Of a DNA stretch of 64,000 nt, positions 15,560 to 23,709 are shown in pieces; the first letter of the stretch is position 1, and each line of letters starts with the position of its first letter. A program made the translations under genes and the position numbers. The notes under the pieces are model-generated. The model had not been told where the DNA came from and ran no database searches. It saw only the letters and a program-made list of their open reading frames with translations. The stretch is from Pseudomonadota bacterium (lineage in GTDB: Bacteria > Pseudomonadota > Alphaproteobacteria > Rhodobacterales > Rhodobacteraceae). The DNA lies in assembly GCA_963205235.1 (NCBI GenBank), contig CAUJIP010000102.1, forward strand, positions 1-64,000. Direction: 5' to 3'.

Positions 15560-17515
15560 CTATACATCCAACTCCTCCACAAACCTAGCATTCTCCTGAA
15601 TATACTGAAACCGCAATTCCGGTTTCTTGCCCATCAGGCGCTCGACGAGGTCGGAGGTGTCCCCCGGTTCGTCCTCATCAATGCTCACCCGGATCAGCTT
15701 GCGCGTCGCGGGGTTCATCGTGGTGTCTTTCAGGTCCTTGGAGTCCATCTCGCCCAGCCCCTTGAAGCGCTGGACGTCGATCTTGCCTTTGCCGCCCAGT
15801 CCCTTGGCGAGCCAGAGTTCTTTCTCGGCGTCGTCGGCGACGTACATCCTTCGCGCGCCTTGGGTCAGGCGGTAGAGGGGCGGGCAGGCGAGGTAGAGGT
15901 GGCCCTTGGCGATCAGGGGGCGCATCTGGGTGAAGAAGAAGGTCATCAACAGGCTGGCGATATGCGCGCCGTCGACGTCGGCGTCGGTCATGATGATGAT
16001 CTTTTCATAGCGCAGGTCGTCCAGCTTGAAGCGGGTGCCCATGCCGGTGCCAAGCGCCTCGCAGAGGTCGCGGATTTCGGCGTTTTCGTTCAGTTTGGCG
16101 GAAGCCGCGCCGAGGACGTTCAGGATCTTGCCCTTGAGGGGGAGGAGGGCCTGAGTCTCACGGCTGCGGGCGCCTTTGGCAGAGCCGCCGGCGGAGTCGC
16201 CTTCGACGATGAAGAGTTCCGTGCCTTCACGGTTCTTGGCGGAGCAGTCGGTGAGTTTCCCCGGCAGGCGTAGTTTCTTGGTGGCGGTCTTGCGCTGGGT
16301 TTCTTTCTCCTCGCGCCGGCGCAGGCGTTCCTCGGCGCGCAGGACAAGGAAGTCGAGGATCGCACCCGCGCTGCGCGGGTCGGCGGCGAGCCAGGTGTCG
16401 AAATGGTCGCGGACGGCGTTTTCGACCCATTTGGCGGCTTCCTCGGTCGAGAGGCGGTCCTTGGTCTGGCCGACGAAAGAGGGTTCGCGGATGAAGACAG
16501 AGAGGAGGGCGCAGCCGCCGGTCAGTAGGTCATCGCGGGTGATGAGGTCGGCCTTGCGGTTCTTGACCCGTTCGCCATAGGCCTTGATGCCCTTGAGCGT
16601 GGCGGCCCAGAAGCCGGATTCATGGGTGCCGCCTTCGGGGGTGGGGACGGTGTTGCAGTAGGAATGCAGGTAGCCGTCCTGCGACGGGGTCCAGTTGATC
16701 GCCCATTCGACCGAGCCGGGGATCTGGTATTTTTCCTCGAACGAGACGCGGCCGGCGAAAGGGCGTTCGGCGTAGGTGGTAAGCTTCTTCAGGCTCTCGT
16801 TGAGGAAGTCGGCGAGGCCGCCGGGGAAGTGGAAGGTTGCCTCTTGCGGGGTGTCGCCGTCGGGGATGGCGGATTTCCAGCGGATTTCGACGCCGGAGAA
16901 GAGGTAGGCCTTGGACCGCGCCATCTTGAAAAGGCGGGCGGGTTTCAGGGTTTGTGAGCCGAAGATTTCGGGGTCGGGGTGGAAGGTGATTGTAGAACCC
17001 CGTCGATTTGGAGCGGGTCCGACCTTCCGGATCGGGCCATCAGCTACGCCGCGCGAGAACGACTGAACGTAAAGCTCACGATTCCGGGCGACCTCGACCC
17101 GGAGAAGGTCGGAGAGCGCATTCACGACCGAGGAGCCGACGCCATTCAGACCGCCTGAGGTCGAGTAGCTGTTGGCGTTGAACTTGCCGCCCGCGTGGAG
17201 GGTACAAAAAATGACTTCCAGCGCCGACTTGTCCGGAAATTTCGGGTGCGGGTCGACCGGAATGCCACGGCCGTTGTCGCGGACGGTGATCGTATTGCCT
17301 TCGTGGAGCTCGACCTCGATCCGGTTGGCGTGACCTGCGACGGCCTCGTCCATCGCGTTGTCGAGGATTTCAGCCACGAGGTGATGAAGAGCTCGTTCAT
17401 CGGTTCCGCCAATGTACATGCCCGGGCGCCGGCGAACACCTTCCAGAGGTTCCAGCACTTCGATCGAGGAGGCATCGTAGGTCTGGCCGTTGCCGGAGAG
17501 GAGGTCGTTGGGCAT
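15560..17515 (-). CDS. parE: DNA topoisomerase IV subunit B
   Basis: The 651-residue protein has the GHKL ATPase part (EILDNAMDEA, DNGRGIPVDPHP, GGLNGVGSS) and the Toprim part (VEGDSAGGSAKGARSRETQ, DADVDGAHI, QRFKGLGEMD). The length and the direct join of these parts fit ParE rather than the longer GyrB. With ParC it decatenates daughter chromosomes. It is transcribed alone; an epimerase gene diverges from it. Confidence 0.93.
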   Translation of the reverse strand: MPNDLLSGNGQTYDASSIEVLEPLEGVRRRPGMYIGGTDERALHHLVAEILDNAMDEAVAGHANRIEVELHEGNTITVRDNGRGIPVDPHPKFPDKSALEVIFCTLHAGGKFNANSYSTSGGLNGVGSSVVNALSDLLRVEVARNRELYVQSFSRGVADGPIRKVGPAPNRRGSTITFHPDPEIFGSQTLKPARLFKMARSKAYLFSGVEIRWKSAIPDGDTPQEATFHFPGGLADFLNESLKKLTTYAERPFAGRVSFEEKYQIPGSVEWAINWTPSQDGYLHSYCNTVPTPEGGTHESGFWAATLKGIKAYGERVKNRKADLITRDDLLTGGCALLSVFIREPSFVGQTKDRLSTEEAAKWVENAVRDHFDTWLAADPRSAGAILDFLVLRAEERLRRREEKETQRKTATKKLRLPGKLTDCSAKNREGTELFIVEGDSAGGSAKGARSRETQALLPLKGKILNVLGAASAKLNENAEIRDLCEALGTGMGTRFKLDDLRYEKIIIMTDADVDGAHIASLLMTFFFTQMRPLIAKGHLYLACPPLYRLTQGARRMYVADDAEKELWLAKGLGGKGKIDVQRFKGLGEMDSKDLKDTTMNPATRKLIRVSIDEDEPGDTSDLVERLMGKKPELRFQYIQENARFVEELDV

Positions 17516-17635
17516 GGGGGCGTCCTTATGGTTCCCGCCATTAGATCATTCATGGGGGGAGGGGCGCAAGATGTGGGGGGTGGTCTGGGGGTGGTGGGCG
17601 GCCTAGGTTTGGGGAAACCAATGGAGGATTTGGCG

Positions 17636-18520
17636 ATGCGGGTGTTGTTCACGGGTGGATCGGGAAAGGCGGGCAAGCATGTGGTGCCTTATCTGGTGGC
17701 GCAGGGGCATAAGGTGATGAACTTCGACCGCGTGCCATTGGGGCTGCCGGGGGTGTCTGACCTGATGGGAGATATCTGCGACGCGGGGCAGGTCTATTCG
17801 GCGATGCGGACCCATGCGGGGTATGACGAGCAAGAGGACGGGGCGGCGAAGCTGTTTGATGCGGTGGTGCATTTCGCCGCGGTGCCCCGGTACGGGATGG
17901 TGCCGGATACCGAGACCTATCGGGTGAACACGGTTGGGACCTACAACGTGCTGGAAGCGGCACTGAAGATGGGCATCCGGAAGGTGATCATCGCGTCATC
18001 CGAGACAACCTATGGGGTCTGTTTCAGCGATGGGGTGGTGGACCCGAAGGTGCTCCCGCTGGAAGAAGATTACGACATCGACCCGATGGACAGCTATGGC
18101 ATGTCGAAGAAGGTGAACGAGGTCACGGCGCGGAGTTTCCAGCGGCGGTTCGGGGCGGATGTCTATGCGCTGCGGATCGGGAATGTGGTGGAACCGCATG
18201 AATATGCGACGCTGTTCCCGCCGCTGAAGGACGACCCGGGGCTGCGGCGGCGGATCACGTTTTCTTACATCGACGCGCGGGACCTGGGGCAGATCGTGGA
18301 CTTGTGTCTGAAGAAGGACGGGCTGGGGTTCGAGGTGTTCAACGCGGTGAATGATGAGAATGCGGTGCCACAGGGGAACGCGGAGCTTCTCGCGCGGTTC
18401 TTCCCGAACGTGCCGCTGTCACGGGTGGTGGGGGAGCGGGAGGGGCTGCTCTCGAACCGGAAGATCCGGGAGGTGCTGGGGTTCAAAGAGGCGCATCCCT
18501 GGCAGAAATACGTGCCCTGA
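17636..18520 (+). CDS. NAD-dependent epimerase/dehydratase (extended SDR)
   Basis: The 294-residue protein starts MRVLFTGGSGKAGKHVVPYL, the Rossmann TGGxGxxG motif. The catalytic Y-x3-K is DSYGMSKK, and SSETTYG supplies the serine/threonine. It likely acts on a nucleotide sugar. ATG 17636 has GGAGG eight bases upstream; the frame extends further but without support. No sugar genes are adjacent, so the substrate is open. Confidence 0.85.
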   Translation: MRVLFTGGSGKAGKHVVPYLVAQGHKVMNFDRVPLGLPGVSDLMGDICDAGQVYSAMRTHAGYDEQEDGAAKLFDAVVHFAAVPRYGMVPDTETYRVNTVGTYNVLEAALKMGIRKVIIASSETTYGVCFSDGVVDPKVLPLEEDYDIDPMDSYGMSKKVNEVTARSFQRRFGADVYALRIGNVVEPHEYATLFPPLKDDPGLRRRITFSYIDARDLGQIVDLCLKKDGLGFEVFNAVNDENAVPQGNAELLARFFPNVPLSRVVGEREGLLSNRKIREVLGFKEAHPWQKYVP

Positions 18521-18532
18521 GCGGACGTTGCA

Positions 18533-18573
18533 GGGGGGCTGTCTGCCCCCCTAACCCCCCGAGGATATTTGGG
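18533..18573 (+). repeat. Composite intergenic repeat, copy 2
   Basis: GGGGGGC-TGTCT-GCCCCCC (18533-18551) is followed by CCCCCCGAGGATATTTGGG (18555-18573), the same 19-mer as copy 1. It follows the epimerase stop by about 10 bp and could act as its terminator. Confidence 0.7.
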
Positions 18574-18671
18574 AACAGGTGAATGGGGGTTTCGGAGGCG
18601 CGCGCGTTAACCTTAACGGAATGTTTCGGGGCTGTGGCGGGCTTTGGTCGCGGGGCGGTCGTGCGGGGCGC

Positions 18672-19217
18672 TTAAAGGTCGCAGGGGCGGGCGGCGTTGC
18701 CGGTCCATTCGTTGACGCGGATCGCGAGGGGCCAGTCCTCCTCGGGCAGGTCAGCGGTCTGGTCCCCGATGGGATAGGGTTGGGCGGAAATGAAATATTC
18801 GCCCGCGTCACCGCAGGCGGCGAACATGCGCTGGGCGCCGAAGGTCGGCAGCAGTTTGCCGCCGCCCTTGGCCAGGCGTGCGGCAAACCAGGGTTCGATC
18901 AGGGGCAGCGCACGGGTCCAGCTGACATGGATCGGGCCGCCATCTTCGCGCGGATCGGCCCCGGTCAGGTCGCAATAGGTGGTGCCGTTCAGCCCATAGT
19001 CGACGGCAAAGGTCAACAGCACCGGCCCGGCTTCGGTATTGACGCTGGCATAGTCGAAATCGCCGAACAGGGTGAATTCGGTGTCGACCGTATCTGGGAT
19101 GGTCCCAGTCGCCACAAAGCTTTCGCAAGCGTCAAGCGCGGCAGCCATGGTTTGCGCCCCCGCTGCCAGTGGCGCGGACAGAAGGAGAGCAACGGGCAAG
19201 GCGCGGATGGGGTGCAT
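18672..19217 (-). CDS. Secreted protein of unknown function
   Basis: This 181-residue protein begins with a signal peptide (MHPIRALPVALLLSAPLAAGAQ), followed by ACESFVATGTIPD and four further cysteines that may form periplasmic disulfides. ATG 19217 was chosen because it puts the signal peptide at the N-terminus. I do not recognise the family. Confidence 0.65.
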   Translation of the reverse strand: MHPIRALPVALLLSAPLAAGAQTMAAALDACESFVATGTIPDTVDTEFTLFGDFDYASVNTEAGPVLLTFAVDYGLNGTTYCDLTGADPREDGGPIHVSWTRALPLIEPWFAARLAKGGGKLLPTFGAQRMFAACGDAGEYFISAQPYPIGDQTADLPEEDWPLAIRVNEWTGNAARPCDL

Positions 19218-19417
19218 GATGCGCCTGTCTGGGCATACTGAACCAGGATTGGGCCACGGCTTTCGCACAAAGGCAAGCCCCCAAGATCAGACCGGCTTGA
19301 TGGGACCGCGATGGCCTTTGTCGGTCAGGTCAGTCGCCGCGCCAACACCGCTTGGGTGTTGACGCGGCACGCCGCAAGACCATGCCCCAGTGGTAAAGGT
19401 CCGGGCAAGGCAGGGAG

Positions 19418-20116
19418 TCAGAAGCGGAACAGCACACCGACGCGGATAGCGGTATTCGACGGTGAATATTCTACCAGAGAGCTTGGAACGAGGGGAGAAG
19501 CGACGAGTGTCTGGGTGGAATAGGACGAATGCAGCACTTCGGTCCGAAGCGTCATCTTCGCGCTCAGGGGATGTTCAAACCCGATGCCAAGAACATAGCC
19601 CTTGAACGTGGAGTCGGTGCGAAAGTCGTCCTCGACCGTCAACTGGTCATCCGAAAGGTTCAGGTAGCCGAAATTCACCTTTGATTGCGCAACCCCGACG
19701 GAACCGAAAAACAGGGTCTTGCCGACAACGGTCCCGACACGGGCGACGAGTGCGGCCGAAGATTTGACCTCCCACTCAAGCGTTTCATCAAAATACAGCG
19801 TGTCAACCACCGAGTTGCCCGTTGCGCCACCGTTGGCAAGCGACAGTTCGATGCCATAAACAAGATTGCCGCGCTGGAAGTTGTAGCCGACAAGGCCGCC
19901 AAAATCCGACCCGTCTGCCGAAATGTCGACAGCTTGAAAAGCACCGGTGAAGATGTCGTTCACGTCAACAATGCCGACGTCGGTGCTGTTGTTGGACCCG
20001 AAAAGACCGGCGTAGGCACCGGACCAGTCGCCCCCAGCCTCTTGTGCCAGGACCGGGCCATTGGCCAGGATTGCGGCACCGCCGAGAAAAGCCGCTGTCA
20101 GAATATTCTTTCGCAT
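19418..20116 (-). CDS. Outer-membrane beta-barrel protein
   Basis: A signal peptide (MRKNILTAAFLGGAAILANGPVLAQ) is followed by WSGAYAGLFGS and alternating amphipathic strands, with GGLVGYNFQRGNLVYGIEL and a C-terminal RVGVLFRF that ends in phenylalanine, the usual sorting signal for outer-membrane barrels. It resembles Omp25/OmpA-type eight-stranded barrels of alphaproteobacteria. ATG 20116 is preferred over the GTG one codon before. Confidence 0.8.
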   Translation of the reverse strand: MRKNILTAAFLGGAAILANGPVLAQEAGGDWSGAYAGLFGSNNSTDVGIVDVNDIFTGAFQAVDISADGSDFGGLVGYNFQRGNLVYGIELSLANGGATGNSVVDTLYFDETLEWEVKSSAALVARVGTVVGKTLFFGSVGVAQSKVNFGYLNLSDDQLTVEDDFRTDSTFKGYVLGIGFEHPLSAKMTLRTEVLHSSYSTQTLVASPLVPSSLVEYSPSNTAIRVGVLFRF

Positions 20117-20233
20117 CACTTAACCCCATTTCAAAAGATCCCCGCAGCACATAAGCATGACGTCAAATCGGCGGCAAGGAATTTGTAAGCATTCCGAAGG
20201 CTTAGCTGTGCGCGCGGCAGAAGGACCGGGCAG

Positions 20234-20265
20234 GCCCCCTGCGGGGGCGGGCTGATCGTTAGCCC
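20234..20265 (-). terminator. Possible terminator of the GST gene
   Basis: Two adjacent stems, GGGCT-N7-AGCCC and GCCCCC-N-GGGGGC, lie directly past the stop at 20267 on the minus strand. No U-run follows, so termination is uncertain. Confidence 0.3.
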
Positions 20266-20266
20266 G

Positions 20267-20926
20267 TCAGGCCGGTTCGGCGAGCCTTGCCGCCCACATC
20301 TTCTTGAACGCCTCGCGCGACTGGCAGGCCTCAAGCCAGGCTTTCACCGCCGGGAATTCACCGATCAGCGTCGGGTGGCTTTGGGCATAGCGGATGCATT
20401 CGGCAAGGTTGATGTCGGCCACGGTGAAGCGGTCGCCGACAAGGTGGCTGTGGGTTGCCAGATGCGCCTGCACGCGGGCCAGGGGGCGGCGCAGTTTTTC
20501 GGCGGCAAGGGCGATGATTGCGCGGCCCTCGGGCGTTTGCAGCCCGCCGTCGGCCACGGCATAGGTGATCTCCAGCGCGGGAACCTCGATGGCGGACGCT
20601 CCGAACAGCGCCCATTGTTCCATCAGCGCGGTTTCGGCGTGGGTCTTCGGGCCGAGATCGCCGCCAAGGGTGCGGGCGAGATGCAGGGTGATCGCGAAGC
20701 TTTCGGTCAGCACAAGGTCGCCGTCGGTCATAGCGGGGATCTGGCCCATGGGCGTGACCTTGAGGAATTCGGGCGAGGCGGTATTCAAGACCTCGGCCTT
20801 TGCCTTGGCATCGGACAGCCGATAGGCTTGGATCACCGGGACATGGGTGAAGGCTGCGCCGATTTCGTTCAAAAGCCAAAGCGGGCGCGAGGCGCGGCTG
20901 CGGTAGACGCCGTAAAGGGTGATCAT
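20267..20926 (-). CDS. Glutathione S-transferase family protein
   Basis: The 219-residue protein has the thioredoxin-like N-terminal domain (MITLYGVYRSRASRPLWLL, then MGQIPAMTDGDLVLTESFAI with the cis-proline and the glutamate/serine glutathione contact) and the helical C-terminal domain with VGDRFTVADINLAECI. ATG 20926 has GGAG seven bases upstream. It probably detoxifies electrophiles. It diverges from ppk2 across a region that holds an FnrL box. Confidence 0.88.
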   Translation of the reverse strand: MITLYGVYRSRASRPLWLLNEIGAAFTHVPVIQAYRLSDAKAKAEVLNTASPEFLKVTPMGQIPAMTDGDLVLTESFAITLHLARTLGGDLGPKTHAETALMEQWALFGASAIEVPALEITYAVADGGLQTPEGRAIIALAAEKLRRPLARVQAHLATHSHLVGDRFTVADINLAECIRYAQSHPTLIGEFPAVKAWLEACQSREAFKKMWAARLAEPA

Positions 20927-20999
20927 CGGGGACTCCATCACTGATCGGGCCAGCCTAAGCGCAGAGCGGGGGAAGAAAAAAGCCCAAAGCTTGCAAGTT

Positions 21000-21013
21000 T
21001 TGATCGGGATCAA
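21000..21013. promoter_or_regulatory. Perfect FnrL/FNR box
   Basis: TTGAT-CGGG-ATCAA matches the consensus TTGAT-N4-ATCAA at all ten fixed positions. It lies 56 bp before the ATG of ppk2 and 74 bp before the start of the GST gene. FnrL controls genes under low oxygen in Rhodobacter relatives; either promoter could be the target. Confidence 0.7.
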
Positions 21014-21068
21014 GGCGGGGCGCGACAATTTGTGCACGGTTCGTTCGGTCAGGACGAGGAGGAACGGC

Positions 21069-21992
21069 ATGGACGACACCCAGCAGGTCACGATGGCAGC
21101 GGCAGAGCCGATTGAAGTGCAAAGCGGACCAAGGACATTTCCGGCGGCAAGTCCGCTGCATCAGGCCTTTGAGTCCGGGCGCTATCCCTATTCAAGGCTG
21201 ATGGGACGGGTGGCCTATGAAACCGAAAAGGCCAAGCTGCAGGCCGAGCTTCTGAAGGTCCAGATCTGGGCGCAGGAGACCGGGCAGAAGTTCGTGATCC
21301 TGATGGAAGGGCGCGATGCGGCCGGCAAGGGCGGCACGATCAAGCGGTTCATGGAGCATCTGAACCCGCGATACGCAAGGGTCTGCGCGCTGACCAAGCC
21401 AAGCGATGTGGAAAAGGGCCAGTGGTTCTTTCAACGCTATATCGCGCATCTGCCGACGGCGGGGGAAATGGTGTTCTATGACCGGTCCTGGTACAACCGG
21501 GCGGGGGTGGAGCGGGTGATGGGGTTCTGCACTCCGTCGGAATACCTGGAATTCATGCGACAGGCGCCAGAGCTGGAGCGGATGCTGGTCCGGTCGGGCA
21601 TTCGGTTGCACAAATACTGGTTCAGCGTCACGCGGGAGGAACAGCGCTCGCGGTTTCTGGCGCGCGAGACGGACCCGTTGAAGATGTGGAAGCTTTCCCC
21701 CATCGACAAGGCGTCCTTGGACCGCTGGGATGATTACACCGAGGCCAAGGAAGCGATGTTCTTTTACACCGACACCGCCGATGCGCCTTGGGTCATCGTC
21801 AAGTCGAACGACAAGAAGCGCGCGCGGCTGAACACGATGCGGCATTTCCTGTCGACGGTCGACTATCCCAACAAGAACCACGAGGTCATCGGGACGCCTG
21901 ACCCATTGATCGTGGGGCGGGCTGCGCAGGTTCTGGCAGCGGATTCCCATATCTACGATGCCGCGACCCATCCGGCGATGCAGCGCGGCTGA
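21069..21992 (+). CDS. ppk2: Polyphosphate kinase 2
   Basis: The 307-residue protein has the PPK2 core: Walker A GRDAAGKGGT (81-90), Walker B VFYDRSWYNRAGVERVMGF (D138) and a lid region near 200-215. PPK2 transfers phosphate between polyphosphate and nucleotides, usually making GTP/GDP or ATP/ADP from polyphosphate. ATG 21069 sits behind GAGGAGGAACGGC, a strong ribosome site. The FnrL box upstream suggests expression at low oxygen. Confidence 0.9.
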   Translation: MDDTQQVTMAAAEPIEVQSGPRTFPAASPLHQAFESGRYPYSRLMGRVAYETEKAKLQAELLKVQIWAQETGQKFVILMEGRDAAGKGGTIKRFMEHLNPRYARVCALTKPSDVEKGQWFFQRYIAHLPTAGEMVFYDRSWYNRAGVERVMGFCTPSEYLEFMRQAPELERMLVRSGIRLHKYWFSVTREEQRSRFLARETDPLKMWKLSPIDKASLDRWDDYTEAKEAMFFYTDTADAPWVIVKSNDKKRARLNTMRHFLSTVDYPNKNHEVIGTPDPLIVGRAAQVLAADSHIYDAATHPAMQRG

Positions 21993-22068
21993 GGCTATTG
22001 GCGCAAGGCAGCCGGGGGGCGGATTGCGCCCCTTGGCGCGGGCCGGGTGACGGGCTAGGTTGCACGTC

Positions 22069-22728
22069 ATGCGCGGTTTGGCAGGTCTTTGCGGGATGGT
22101 CGGCGGGGTTTTGGCGTCAGGTCCGGCGCTGGCCCATCCCCATGTCTGGATCGACACCCGGATCGAGGTGATCCTGAACGATGCGAACCAGGCGATCAGC
22201 GTCCGCATCGGCTGGACCTATGACGATCTGTATTCGCTTTATGTGATCGGCGATATGGGTCTTGATCCCGACTGGGATGGCGTTTTGACCGCCGATGAAG
22301 TGGCCAAGCTTTCCGGCTTTGACATGAACTGGGAACCGGGTTTTCCGGGTGATACCTATGCCTTGATGGGCGAGGTCCCGCTGGAATTGTCCCGACCGGT
22401 CGAATTCTCGGCCAGCTATGCCGAGGGGAAGATCACCTCGACCCATCTGCGCACATTCGCAAAGCCGGTGCCGGTGGGTGACGTGCCGCTGATCATCCAG
22501 GCCTATGACCCCGGCTACTATGTCGCTTACGGCATTCCCTTTGATCCCGTCGTGACCGGCGGGGTGGGCTGCAGTGCCAAGGTCTATGTGCCCGACCTTG
22601 ATGAAGCCGACGAAATCTTGCAGGCGGCATTGCAGGAATATACACCCGACATCGACCTTGAAGCCGAGTTTCCGGCGATTGGGGCAAATTATGCCGAGGA
22701 AGTGCGACTGACATGCGCCGCCCCCTGA
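22069..22728 (+). CDS. DUF1007 periplasmic protein with EF-hand-like loop
   Basis: The 219-residue protein has a signal peptide ending at AHPHVW, which is the conserved start of mature DUF1007 proteins. An EF-hand-like loop, D66-x-D68-x-D70-G-x-L-x-x-D-E77, lies near residue 70. Two cysteines occur near the C-terminus. DUF1007 genes are usually next to NicO-family metal exporters or importers, as here; it overlaps the next gene by 16 bp. It probably binds metal for that transporter. Confidence 0.8.
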   Translation: MRGLAGLCGMVGGVLASGPALAHPHVWIDTRIEVILNDANQAISVRIGWTYDDLYSLYVIGDMGLDPDWDGVLTADEVAKLSGFDMNWEPGFPGDTYALMGEVPLELSRPVEFSASYAEGKITSTHLRTFAKPVPVGDVPLIIQAYDPGYYVAYGIPFDPVVTGGVGCSAKVYVPDLDEADEILQAALQEYTPDIDLEAEFPAIGANYAEEVRLTCAAP

Positions 22729-23648
22729 CCCTTGGTGGATTGTTCCTGATCCTGCTTGTCGGCCTTTTGTGGGTGGTGGGCGCGCTTGATTGGGTGGCGC
22801 CTTTGGTTCAGGACGCGCAGCGTGCCACGCAGGACAGGTTGGCCGCGGCGATCCGGGCCCTGCGGAGTGGAGAGCCGGGGGCGCTGGTTGCCTTCTGGGG
22901 TGTGTGCTTTGGCTATGGCGTTCTGCATGCGGCAGGTCCCGGCCATGGCAAGATGCTGATCGGGGGCTATGGCGTTGCGCGGCGGGTGCCCTTGGCGCGG
23001 CTTGCTGGGCTGGCGCTGGCGTCAAGTCTGGCGCAGGCGGCGGTGGCGGTCGGGCTGGTCTATGCGCTGGTGGCTGTTCTGGGCCTGACCCGGTTGGCGG
23101 TTGAAGGCACGGCCGAGCGCTGGATGACCCCTTTCAGCCATGCGATGATCGCGGGGCTTGGGCTGTGGCTGGTCTGGCGGGGCGTCATGGGGCTCCGCCG
23201 TCGGATGGCGTCTGCGGGTGCAGATGCCGGGGGGCATCACGACCACGACCACGACCACGACCATGACCATGGCGACCACGTTCATGGGCCAGAATGCAAT
23301 CATGCGCATGGCCCATCGCTTGACGAGGTCGCGCGTGTCAGCAGTTGGAAGGATGCGCTGGCCCTGATCATCGGCATTGCGGTTCGGCCCTGTTCCGGGG
23401 CGCTGTTCATCCTGATCCTGACCTGGCAACTGGGCATCGCCCTGGCCGGGATCGTGGGAGCCTTTGTCATGGGGATAGGGACTGCCGTGGTCACGATGGG
23501 CGTTGCCTTGCTTTCCGTATGGGCGCGCGAAGGGGCCCTTGCCGGTCTGGGCGGCGGCAAGGCGGCCCGCGTCATTCCCTGGCTGGAATTGGCAGTGGGC
23601 GGCGTGATCGCGGTGGCGGCGCTGGGCCTGCTGTTTCAGGCCGCTTGA
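22713..23648 (+). CDS. NicO/RcnA-type nickel-cobalt transporter
   Basis: This 311-residue membrane protein has about six membrane segments and the motif HAAGPGHGK (72-80) with conserved histidines used for metal transfer. A cytoplasmic or periplasmic loop at 175-199 is very rich in His and Asp (HHDHDHDHDHDHGDHVHG) and would bind nickel, cobalt or zinc. GIAVRPCSGA follows. The overlap with the DUF1007 gene shows they work together. Confidence 0.87.
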   Translation: MRRPLTLGGLFLILLVGLLWVVGALDWVAPLVQDAQRATQDRLAAAIRALRSGEPGALVAFWGVCFGYGVLHAAGPGHGKMLIGGYGVARRVPLARLAGLALASSLAQAAVAVGLVYALVAVLGLTRLAVEGTAERWMTPFSHAMIAGLGLWLVWRGVMGLRRRMASAGADAGGHHDHDHDHDHDHGDHVHGPECNHAHGPSLDEVARVSSWKDALALIIGIAVRPCSGALFILILTWQLGIALAGIVGAFVMGIGTAVVTMGVALLSVWAREGALAGLGGGKAARVIPWLELAVGGVIAVAALGLLFQAA

Positions 23649-23709
23649 CGCTGCAATGCGGCGGGATCGGTCTCTTGTGGAAGCCGTGGGCCACGATTAA
23701 GCGTTCACA

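Noticed and set aside
19337-19367. Imperfect stem CCGCG...CGCGG past the beta-barrel gene as terminator
   Set aside because: The stem has a mismatch and no T-run on either side, so it is not a convincing intrinsic terminator.
23235-23290. Repetitive ACCACGACC-type sequence, possible microsatellite or CRISPR remnant
   Set aside because: It codes in frame for the His/Asp loop of the NicO transporter; no spacers or constant repeat.
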